64,000 nucleotides of DNA from Acidithiobacillus sp. YTS05. Lineage in GTDB: Bacteria; Pseudomonadota; Gammaproteobacteria; Acidithiobacillales; Acidithiobacillaceae. Below the pieces are notes generated by a model. That model saw only the letters and a program-made list of their open reading frames with translations, had not been told where the DNA came from and made no database searches. The position numbers and the translations under genes are program-made. Each line of letters opens with the position of its first letter. The stretch's first letter is position 1. The stretch is taken from the NCBI RefSeq assembly GCF_024396695.1, contig NZ_CP094359.1:868001-932000 (forward strand), read 5' to 3'. Positions 34,920-43,800 of this stretch are shown piece by piece.

Positions 34920-36047
34920 ATGAAATCGCGTCTGGTCATTCGCTGCTTGCTGTCTCTTCTTAGTGCTGCCTTGTTGCTGGCTGCCGCACTGCCGAGTAAC
35001 GCAGAAAGCATCCGCAATCTGGCTATGGTGTCGGGGGTGCGCAGCAACCAGCTGGTAGGCTATGGCCTGGTGGTGGGGCTGAATGGAACTGGCGATCAGG
35101 CGACGCAGGTACCCTATACCACGCAGTCCTTGCTGAACATGTTCCAGCGCCTCGGCATCAATTTGCCGCCCTCGGTGGCCACCAATCTGCAACCCAAGGA
35201 TGTGGCGGCAGTGATGGTGACTGCGCATCTGCCGCCCTTTGCCCAACCAGGGCAGACCATCAATGTCACCGTCTCGGCGGTGGGCAATGCCTCCAGCCTT
35301 GCGGGTGGCACCCTGCTGATGACACCATTGAAGGGTGCGGATGGGCAAACCTATGCCGTCGCTCAGGGAAATATCATCGTCAGCGGTTTTGGTGCGAGCA
35401 GCAACGGTGCCTCGGCGCAGGTAAATATCACTACTGCGGGTACCATCCCCAACGGTGCCAATGTCGAGCGGGCAGTGCCCAGCGGCTTCGACAATGGTGG
35501 GCCGCTCCAGCTCGATTTGCACACGCCCAGTTTCACCACGGCGGCGCGCATTGTCGATGCCATCAACCGCAGTCTTGGCGGTGGTACGGCCCAGGCCCTC
35601 AATGCCGGGGTGGTCGAGGTCCGGGCGCCGAGCGATCCGGGGCAGCGTGTCAACTTTCTGGCATTGATCGAGAATTTGCAGGTGGATCCAGAAACCCCAG
35701 TGGCTAAAGTGGTGATCGATGCCCGCAGCGGTACGGTGGTGCTGGGGCAAAATGTCACGCTGGGCAGTTGCGCGGTGGCGCATGGCAATCTCTCGGTGAC
35801 CATTTCGCAGAAGTATCTGGTGAGTCAGCCCAACCCCTTGGGAGCGGGGCAGACGGCGGTCGTGCCGCAGGCCGATGTCAAAATCAAACAACCGCAGGCC
35901 AAACTGCTGATGTTTGAGCCAGGAGTGAGCCTGGAGTCGGTGGTGCGGGCGCTGAATGCGGTGGGCGCCACCCCCACAGATCTCATTGCCATCCTGCAGG
36001 CGATGAAGGCGGCGGGCGCACTGCATGCCCAGCTCGAGGTGATCTGA
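34920..36047 (+). CDS. flgI: Flagellar P-ring protein FlgI
   Basis: 375 residues from the ATG at 34920, chosen because GGAGAG lies eight bases before it and the signal peptide (LLSLLSAALLLAAALPSNA) then has a normal length; an ATG at 34905 is an alternative. The conserved N-terminus RNLAMVSGVRSNQLVGYG and LNGTGDQ follow. It makes the peptidoglycan-level P ring, helped by FlgA. Its stop overlaps the flgJ start (TGATG). Confidence 0.96.
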   Translation: MKSRLVIRCLLSLLSAALLLAAALPSNAESIRNLAMVSGVRSNQLVGYGLVVGLNGTGDQATQVPYTTQSLLNMFQRLGINLPPSVATNLQPKDVAAVMVTAHLPPFAQPGQTINVTVSAVGNASSLAGGTLLMTPLKGADGQTYAVAQGNIIVSGFGASSNGASAQVNITTAGTIPNGANVERAVPSGFDNGGPLQLDLHTPSFTTAARIVDAINRSLGGGTAQALNAGVVEVRAPSDPGQRVNFLALIENLQVDPETPVAKVVIDARSGTVVLGQNVTLGSCAVAHGNLSVTISQKYLVSQPNPLGAGQTAVVPQADVKIKQPQAKLLMFEPGVSLESVVRALNAVGATPTDLIAILQAMKAAGALHAQLEVI

Positions 36048-37009
36048 TGGGCGGCAGCTTAGGCATTTCTCTGCAAGCCCAGACCCAAGCGGTCAACCTG
36101 AACGCTCGCGGTGCCGGAGCAGCCAGCAGCAATGCCCTGAATTTTGCCCAGTTGCAGCAGCTGCATCAGCAAGCTAAGGACAAAAATCCTGCCGCCATCC
36201 TGGCTACGGCCAAGCAGTTTGAGGCGATGCTGCTGGACGAAATGCTTTCCACGATGAGTAAAACCACTTTTGGTTCGGATCTGCTCGGCGAGAGCAGCGG
36301 ACCGATGTTCCAGTCGCTGTTCACCCAGCAGATCGCGCAAACGGTGGCGCAGGGGCGTGGCATAGGCCTGGCGAGTACCCTGGCACAGGAGATCGCGACC
36401 CGCTATCACCTGCATTGGGACGCGAAAACCGCGGCCAAGGCCGAGGCAGCGAATACGCCAGTAACGATTCCCGCAGCACCGACGGCCAATACCCAGAGCG
36501 CCAGCACGCCCAACTGGAGTCAGCCTGGTCAAAGCCTGCTGCAGCGGGCCAAGGCCTTTGTGCAGAGCATTCTGCCAGCGGTGCGGCAGGCTGCGGTGCA
36601 ACTGGATGTTTCGCCGGTTGCCATCCTCGCCCAGGCGGCACTAGAGACCGGCTGGGGGGCGCACGCGCCCGGTGATAACCTTTTCGGTATCAAGGCGGGG
36701 AGTGGCTGGAGCGGGACTGCCCTGCAGAACCTCACCCATGAATTTGTCGATGGCGTGAACACGGTAGAGGACGCGAGTTTTCGGGCGTACCAGAATGTTG
36801 CGGCCAGCGTGGCAAACTACACGCAACTGCTATTGAACAGTCCCCGCTATCGCGCGGCCCTCGGGCAGGGTGGCAATATCGCTGGCTTTGCCGAGGCGTT
36901 GCAGAACGGCGGTTATGCCACCGATCCCAACTACGCGGCCAAGATCACCGCGCTTGCGCAAGGACCGGTGATGCAGGCGGCGTTGGCCGGCACAGGACTT
37001 ACCCCTTGA
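36047..37009 (+). CDS. flgJ: Rod-cap and peptidoglycan hydrolase FlgJ
   Basis: 320 residues in two domains. The N-terminal rod-cap domain has AKQFEAMLLDEMLSTM and TQQIAQTVAQGRGIGLA. The C-terminal muramidase-type domain has the catalytic Glu in AALETGWGAH and the block NLFGIKAGSGW. It opens a hole in peptidoglycan for the rod. The dual-domain form is typical of gamma- and beta-proteobacteria. Confidence 0.95.
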   Translation: MGGSLGISLQAQTQAVNLNARGAGAASSNALNFAQLQQLHQQAKDKNPAAILATAKQFEAMLLDEMLSTMSKTTFGSDLLGESSGPMFQSLFTQQIAQTVAQGRGIGLASTLAQEIATRYHLHWDAKTAAKAEAANTPVTIPAAPTANTQSASTPNWSQPGQSLLQRAKAFVQSILPAVRQAAVQLDVSPVAILAQAALETGWGAHAPGDNLFGIKAGSGWSGTALQNLTHEFVDGVNTVEDASFRAYQNVAASVANYTQLLLNSPRYRAALGQGGNIAGFAEALQNGGYATDPNYAAKITALAQGPVMQAALAGTGLTP

Positions 37010-37054
37010 GTTTTAGCGGAAACGTGTCGTTTAACGGTGTATGAAAGGACGGAG

Positions 37055-37411
37055 ATGGGCATGGAAGCCAGCGAACGCGAAGAATTGCAGACCCTGCAAC
37101 GTCTGACGACGCTGCTGGGGCAGGCACGGGCAGCGCTGCAGGCTGGAACGCCAAGTGATCCCGCCAGCCTGGCGGAGCAGCAGGAATTGTTCGCGCACTT
37201 GCTGGATCTGCGGGCAGCAGCGGGAGCTCGGGAAGCCAGTCCCGCCCTGCAGGCCGCAGTGCTGGAATTGCAGGAGATCGTCGCCGGCTTTGAGCATGCC
37301 TTGCGGGTGGGGATGGCGGAGATCCGCGCGCGGCTGGAGCCACAGACCCAGTCTTCCAGTGAGAGTTTTGCCGACCGCATCGGACGCGGTCATTCCTTGG
37401 GGAGTGCGTGA
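37055..37411 (+). CDS. Small helical protein of unknown function before flgK
   Basis: 118 residues from the ATG at 37055 (second ATG at 37061; each has a GGA-rich site before it). It is almost entirely helical, with regularly spaced Leu and Glu (LQTLQRLTTLLGQARAAL, AAVLELQEIVAGFEHAL), resembling FlgN-type chaperones in build but with no motif that proves it. It ends two bases before flgK, so a chaperone for FlgK/FlgL is the best guess. Confidence 0.55.
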   Translation: MGMEASEREELQTLQRLTTLLGQARAALQAGTPSDPASLAEQQELFAHLLDLRAAAGAREASPALQAAVLELQEIVAGFEHALRVGMAEIRARLEPQTQSSSESFADRIGRGHSLGSA

Positions 37412-37412
37412 G

Positions 37413-39431
37413 ATGTCGGGCGTTTCCGGTCTGATCAATACCTCGCTGAGTGGTTTGCAGGCGGCACAGCAGGCCCTGCAGGTGACGGGTAACAATATCG
37501 CCAACGTCAACACTCCGGGCTATAGCCAGGAAAACGTCATCCAGTCGACCACCACCCCCAGCTATCTGGGCGGTCAGTTCTACGGGAATGGCACGCAGAT
37601 TACTGATGTGCAGCGGGTGTACAGCAGCTTCCTGCAGGGGCAGGTGTGGTCGGCAAGTGCCGGTTCCAGCGGTGCGGCGACCCTGTCTCAGGGCTTGCAG
37701 CAGATCTTGGGCGTGCTCAGCAGTGGTAGCGTGAGTACGCAAATTCAGCAGTTTTTCTCCGGGGTGGCGCAGGTGGCCGCCAACCCCAGCGATATCCCTT
37801 CGCGCCAGGCAATGTTGGGTGATGCGCAGACCCTGAGCAATACCTTTCAGTCCCTTGGGCAGCAGCTCAATCAGATTGGCCAAGGCATCAATCAGCAGAT
37901 GCAGCAGAGTGTGTCCAGCATCAATCAGCTGAGCACCCAGATTGCCCAGTTGAACCAGCAGATTGCCAACTCGGCAGGTTTGGGTAATGGCACTCCCAAT
38001 GACCTACTGGATCAGCGCGACCAGCTGCTGACCGAGCTGAATACCCAGGTGGGGGTCCAGGTCGTTCGTCAGAACAACAGCCAGATCAATGTCTTTCTTT
38101 CCAATGGGCAGACGCTGGTTGCCGGATCCACGGCCTTTTCCCTGAAGACCCAGCCGAGTCCTTACAATCACCAAAATCTGGATGTCGCCTACGAGGGCGC
38201 ACAGGGGAGTGCGGACATCACGAAAAACCTGAGCGGCGGAATCCTTGGTGGTCTCTTACAGCTGCGTTCCCAATCTTTGCAGCCGGCGGAGAATGGTCTC
38301 GGTTTGCTGGCGGATGGCATCGCTGCGCAGGTGAATGGACAGCAGGCGCAGGGGCTGAATCTGCAAGGAAGCTCCGGCACCGCCATTTTTCAGACGGGTG
38401 GCGTGCAGATCTTTGCCAATAGCGGCAACAGCAGTGGCTCATCAGGCGCTGTGCTGCAGGGGACCATCACCAATATCGGCCAGCTGACGGGTAGCGACTA
38501 CGTGCTGAGCAAGGGTGCCAGTGGCGTCTGGCAACTGAGCAACGCGAGTACCGGGGCGGTGCTAAGCACGAGCTCGGGAACGTTCAGCAGCGGCGGTGTC
38601 ACGACCCTCGACTTCGGAAAAGGTTTTCAGGTGCAGGTGTCGGGTACGGTTGCCCAAGGTGATCAGTTTTTGGTGGAGCCGACGCGCCTGGGCGCCACCG
38701 GGATGCAGACGGTCATGAGCGACCCCAGCCAGATTGCAGCTGCCAGCCCGTATGTAGGCAGCCCTGGCGTGATGAGCAGCGGCGCTTTGGTCAATACGAA
38801 CCTGGGCAACATGACGCTCTCCGCCGGCCAGTTTGTCAGTAGCAGCGGCGCAGGTGCAGTGGTGGTGAATGGACTCGGCTTCCCCATGGCAGGGAGCGCA
38901 GAGCTGCAGTTCAGTAGTGGGGCCAGTAGTGGCTCCGCTGCGTTTACCATTACTGCCAATGGCACTACCCTTAGCGGTACGGTAGCTCTGGGCAGTTCGG
39001 GAACCGCCATCGACATTGCCTACCCCAATGATCCGCCGGGTGGCTATTACCAGATGCTGCTCTCGGGTACCCTGGTAGGCAAGGGGGATACCATCACCAT
39101 CAGTCCCGGTGGGGCGGGCAGTAATGGCAATGCGCAGGCCATGACCGCTTTGTCGACGCAAGGTATCTTCAATGGCGGCACGAACAATGCCAACGCCCAG
39201 GCGGCGCAACTGCTGACCCAAGTCACCACGCAGGCCAATCAGGCGCAGAACCAGGCGCAGGCACAGGCGAGCGTTCTGAGCCAGGCGCAGTCGGCGCAGC
39301 AGTCGTATTCCGGGGTGAATCTGGATCAGGAAGCGGCCAATCTCATTCTGTATCAGCAGGCCTATCAGGCTGCGGCCAAGGCGATTTCGGTAGGGAACAC
39401 CCTGTTTCAGTCTCTGATCCAGGCATTGTGA
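37413..39431 (+). CDS. flgK: Hook-filament junction protein FlgK (HAP1)
   Basis: 672 residues from the ATG at 37413 (SGVSGLINTSLSGLQAAQQA, GNNIANVNTPGYSQENV). The C-terminal coiled region ends in SGVNLDQEAANLILYQQAYQ. The middle is Ser/Thr/Gly/Asn-rich with an inserted variable domain, making it longer than the 547-residue enteric protein. It joins hook and filament together with FlgL. Confidence 0.95.
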   Translation: MSGVSGLINTSLSGLQAAQQALQVTGNNIANVNTPGYSQENVIQSTTTPSYLGGQFYGNGTQITDVQRVYSSFLQGQVWSASAGSSGAATLSQGLQQILGVLSSGSVSTQIQQFFSGVAQVAANPSDIPSRQAMLGDAQTLSNTFQSLGQQLNQIGQGINQQMQQSVSSINQLSTQIAQLNQQIANSAGLGNGTPNDLLDQRDQLLTELNTQVGVQVVRQNNSQINVFLSNGQTLVAGSTAFSLKTQPSPYNHQNLDVAYEGAQGSADITKNLSGGILGGLLQLRSQSLQPAENGLGLLADGIAAQVNGQQAQGLNLQGSSGTAIFQTGGVQIFANSGNSSGSSGAVLQGTITNIGQLTGSDYVLSKGASGVWQLSNASTGAVLSTSSGTFSSGGVTTLDFGKGFQVQVSGTVAQGDQFLVEPTRLGATGMQTVMSDPSQIAAASPYVGSPGVMSSGALVNTNLGNMTLSAGQFVSSSGAGAVVVNGLGFPMAGSAELQFSSGASSGSAAFTITANGTTLSGTVALGSSGTAIDIAYPNDPPGGYYQMLLSGTLVGKGDTITISPGGAGSNGNAQAMTALSTQGIFNGGTNNANAQAAQLLTQVTTQANQAQNQAQAQASVLSQAQSAQQSYSGVNLDQEAANLILYQQAYQAAAKAISVGNTLFQSLIQAL

Positions 39432-39444
39432 TGGGAGAGGCAAG

Positions 39445-40734
39445 ATGCGCGTGAGCACACAACAGATCTTTCAGGCCGGTTTGAGTGGCATGCTGCAGCA
39501 GCAGAGCACGCTGAATCAGCTCAGTCAGCAGCTCTCCATGGGCAATGCCCTGACCAATCCTGCCGATAACCCAACAGCCTACTCGCAATCGCTCAATCTG
39601 GGCGCGCGTATCGCCAATCTGCAGAGCTATCAGCAGAGCAATCAGTATGCGCAGCAGAACCTGCAGTTGAGTTCGAGCAGTTTGCAGAGCGTCAGCACGC
39701 TCATGAACCAGGTCCAACAGCTCGCTGTGCAGATGAACAATGCCACCGTCAACTCCAGCGATCTGCAGAACGCCATCACCACCATGCAGGGCAACCTGCA
39801 GCAGCTGGTGCAGCTCGCCAATACGCAAAATGGCAACGGCCAATACATCTATGGCGGCTCTACCACCGAGCAACAGCCCTTTGCCCTACAGGGCAACAAT
39901 ACAGTGCTGTATCAGGGCGACAGCAGCCAACAAAATTTGCAGATCGGCCCCTCATTGAATCTTCCGGTATCGCAGGCCGGGAATCAGGTCTTCATGAATA
40001 TCCCTGGTGGTAATGGGACCTTTTCGGTGACAGCAGATAGTGGCAACTATGGTGCGGGATCGGGCACGGTAACCTTGGGGCCCGGCGCGGTGATCGATCA
40101 GAGCGCGGCCCGCAATGCCTTTGTGGCGCAGGGTGCGGAGTACCAGGTGAGCATCAGCGCCAACGCCAGTGGTGCCCTGAGCTACACCGTGAGCAGTGGG
40201 ACCGCCAGTGGCAGCGGGGGTCTTACGGCTTCTGGGGTGGTCAGCTCCGGTGCCTACAAGCCCGGGCAAAGCATCAACATCCCCGGCCCCGGGGGCAGTC
40301 CCATGGCCTCGGTGCAGGCCCAAGGACAGCCTGCCGATGGCCAGACGCAAAGTTTTACCCTGGCGGCATCCAAGCCACAAAGCCTCTTCCAGACCTTTAG
40401 TGACCTCATCCAGGCCTTCCAGGCGGGGAGCGGTTCCCCGGGCGCCAATGCCAAGCGTGCGCAGGGCATCAGCAATGTCTTGCAGAATCTCAGTCAAGCA
40501 CAAACGCAGATCCTCAGCGTGCAGGCGCAGATCGGTTCTAATCTGCAGGAGGCACAATCGGTCAGTTCCCTGAACAGCAGCCTCACCACGCAGTTCCAGA
40601 CCACCCAAAGTAGCTTGGCCGACATCAGTTACCCCCAGGTGATTACCCAGTTCCAGGAAAGCTCTACCGCCTTGCAGGCTGCACAGAAGGCCTTTGTGCA
40701 GGTGCAGGGGTTGAGTTTGTTTCAGTATATATAG
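39445..40734 (+). CDS. flgL: Hook-filament junction protein FlgL (HAP3)
   Basis: 429 residues, with the flagellin-like N-terminus (MRVSTQQIFQAGLSGMLQQQ, TNPADNPTAYSQSL, NGNGQYIYGG) and a C-terminus of QATQSSLADISYPQVI type ending in a coiled region. A Ser/Gly-rich domain is inserted in the middle. It lies between FlgK and the filament. It ends 78 bases before the giant glycosyltransferase gene; that gap holds no obvious terminator. Confidence 0.93.
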   Translation: MRVSTQQIFQAGLSGMLQQQSTLNQLSQQLSMGNALTNPADNPTAYSQSLNLGARIANLQSYQQSNQYAQQNLQLSSSSLQSVSTLMNQVQQLAVQMNNATVNSSDLQNAITTMQGNLQQLVQLANTQNGNGQYIYGGSTTEQQPFALQGNNTVLYQGDSSQQNLQIGPSLNLPVSQAGNQVFMNIPGGNGTFSVTADSGNYGAGSGTVTLGPGAVIDQSAARNAFVAQGAEYQVSISANASGALSYTVSSGTASGSGGLTASGVVSSGAYKPGQSINIPGPGGSPMASVQAQGQPADGQTQSFTLAASKPQSLFQTFSDLIQAFQAGSGSPGANAKRAQGISNVLQNLSQAQTQILSVQAQIGSNLQEAQSVSSLNSSLTTQFQTTQSSLADISYPQVITQFQESSTALQAAQKAFVQVQGLSLFQYI

Positions 40735-40812
40735 CTGGGGCAGCTGGCTCTCCTCCACGCCAACCTGGATCTCAGGCTACTCACATGAAACGTCGAGGAA
40801 CCCGGATACTTT

Positions 40813-43800
40813 ATGAATAAAGCGAATTTTTACAAAGCATTTGAAGATCGTTTTCGCGGATCACGCGATTTGATTTTGTCGCGGCTACAGCAGTACCAGC
40901 CGTATGTACAACCACTTCTCGAGTATTGCCCTAATGCCACGGCGGTTGATCTAGGATGTGGCCGGGGCGAATGGTTACAACTATTGCAACAATGGGGCTT
41001 TTCAGCCCGTGGGGTAGACCAAGATGTTGACATGGTTAACACCTGTAAAACTATAGGGCTCATGGCAGAACAAGGCGACATATTAGAATTTCTTTCTGCC
41101 ATACCCAATGAAAGCGTCGCGGTAGTTTCGGCTTTTCATGTTGCAGAGCATCTAGAGACCAGCCTGCTTTTCGATGTCGTCACAGAATGCCTGCGCGTTC
41201 TTAGGCCTGGCGGCATTTTCATTTTAGAAACACCCAACCCTGAAAATCTTGTCGTCGGCGCCTGCAATTTTTATATTGACCCCACCCATCTGCACCCGCT
41301 ACCACCACTATTTTCCAGCTTTCTAGTTGAATACATCGGATTTTGTCATCAAAAAATTCTGCGCTTAAATAGCCACCTCAATCCAGAAAAAAACCAATGC
41401 CCGACTTTGCTGGATGTGCTTACAGGCGTTAGCCCAGATTATGCTGTAATCGCACAAAAAAAAGGTTCAGCGGCCATTCTGAATAGATTAAACCATATCT
41501 TTCCTGTCGAGGCCGGTTTTTCCCTTCATTTTTTGGCAAACAGATATCAAGAGTGCAATTACTCAAAAGAAACGAATAAGCCTGGCACAACTGTAACTGA
41601 AGCATCTTTAATTTCGCGTGATTTGTATTTGGATAGGCTTTGGGGTGTGAACGTCATTGGTCACGTGAGTGCCAGTATTGGATTAGGGACCGCGGCACGC
41701 AACCTAGTTTCCCAGATTGTCGCAATTGGCATTCCGGTGCAAATCTTCGATTTGGACCCAGGACTAGGCCGTGGAGGGATAGAGCTTGGGCTACCACCCA
41801 GCGTTGAGCGGGTGACGCGCCTGGAAGATCTGCGCCATCCAATCAACATCTTTGTTTTATCGCCACCTACGATCGATATACTTTTGAAACAGCATGGTCA
41901 TAGCCTTAACGTCGAAGGACGCTTTAATGCGGCCATGGTATTCTGGGAGCTTCCGGTTATACCAGAGTCGTGGCGCAGGTCGATGCAGGCCCTCGACGCC
42001 GTACTCTGTGCGTCTCCCTTTATTTATTCTGCATTTTCCTTCTCCTGCCCGGGCCCCTTGTTGGTAGATGCTCCTGTTCCCACCCCTCTCCCTGCTTGGG
42101 AAAAAGCAACACGGGAAGATTTCGGCCTCCCGGATAAGGGAGTTATTTTTCTTTCCGCCTTTGAACCTTGGAGCGACCCCAAGCGAAAAAATATCGAAGG
42201 AGTTATCCAGGCGTTCTGCAAGGCTTCAGATACGCATCCCGACGCTTGGCTTGTCATTAAGATCAATGGCTCTGATACCTCCGAAATACGCACCATTCTT
42301 GCACCTTACCTTCCACTTTTCCAATCACATCCCCGCATCAAGGTCATTCTTGATGCGATGCCCTATACGCGAGCTTTGGCACTGCTGGACCTTTGTGATG
42401 TTTACATTTCTTTGCATCGAGCAGAAGGTTTTGGTTTGGTACCTTTTGAAGCTATGAGTCTAGGCAAACCTGTCATTGCCACGGCCTGGTCCGGAAACAT
42501 GGCCTATATGAACGCTCATGTGGCCTGCCTGGTCAACTACAGCTTGACGGAGGCTAATGGCTCTGTGTCTGTTTACAAAGCCTCCATGGTATCTCCTGGT
42601 GTGCAATGGGCTGAACCCAGCGTGGAAGAGGCGAGCGCCTGGGTCAAATTTCTACTCGAAAACCCAAATGAACGCAAAGAAATTGGGCAACGCGCAAAAG
42701 AGCACATCGCGAGATGGAATCGGAACGCGCTGGAAAGTAGCTGGCCGAAGGCTCTGATAGCGCTCGCCAGACAGAAACCACTGATCCGCAAGAATTCGCG
42801 TCCTCTTGAAATCCGCGACAGCGCGGGTGCGCTCATGGTGGAGCCGGTGCGTCAGATCTCGCCCTGGCTCCCCGAAGCGCGTTGGCTGCCGATGGAACGT
42901 CGCTGGGCCGAGGAAGTATTGGAAGCTCAAAAGGCTTCGAGCCAGCAGTTTCCCCGGGTTATGCTTAACGTGTTGTTGCATCCCTCCCGTTCTGCAGAGT
43001 CCACGGTCGCCAGTATCGAGGCACAGTGGGCGAGGGCAGAGCTGCTGGAACTTCCGCCCGCGAGCGAAAACTGGCTTGCCGGCGTTAACGAGAAGCTCCT
43101 TGCCAGTGACTGCGAATGGATCGCCTTGCTGGATGCCGGGGACGAGTTGGCACCGGACGCGATTTTCCGCGTACAGCAGGCCATTGCCACGCACCCCGAA
43201 AGGCAGCTGATCTATACTGATGAAGATTCTTTGACTGCGGACGGGCAGCACGTCAACCCGCACTGCAAGCCGGATTTCAATATCGATTACCTGCGCAGTC
43301 TGCCTTATGTGGGAGGCTTGCTCGTCGTCAAGAAGGAGCTCTTTGAGGCTCTGGGCGGCTTTGATCCCGCGGCGGATGGGGCGGAGGACTACGATCTCGT
43401 ATTGCGAGCCTGGGAGCGAATGGGGGATGCCGGTATCGGACATATACCCGCTGTCCTTTATCACCGGCTGCAGGGAGGCGGACACTCCAACCAGTCCATC
43501 GAGGAGATTCTGGCGGCGAGCAGGGCAGCTCTGGAGCGTCACCTGCAGCGCCTGCAGATTGCCGCGGAGGTCCTGCCGGGACCATTCCCGCCCTCGACCC
43601 GGGTGCGCTATCCCCTGACAGCAACCCCCACTGTCTCGATCATCATCCCGACGCGGAATCAGCTGGACATTTTGCAACGCTGCGTGGAATCGATCATCGA
43701 AAAGACGCGCTACCCCCACTACGAGATTCTGCTCGTGGACAACGACAGTGACGACGAGGAAACCAGAAACTATCTGCAGTTGCTGGAAGCGCAGGAAGAA

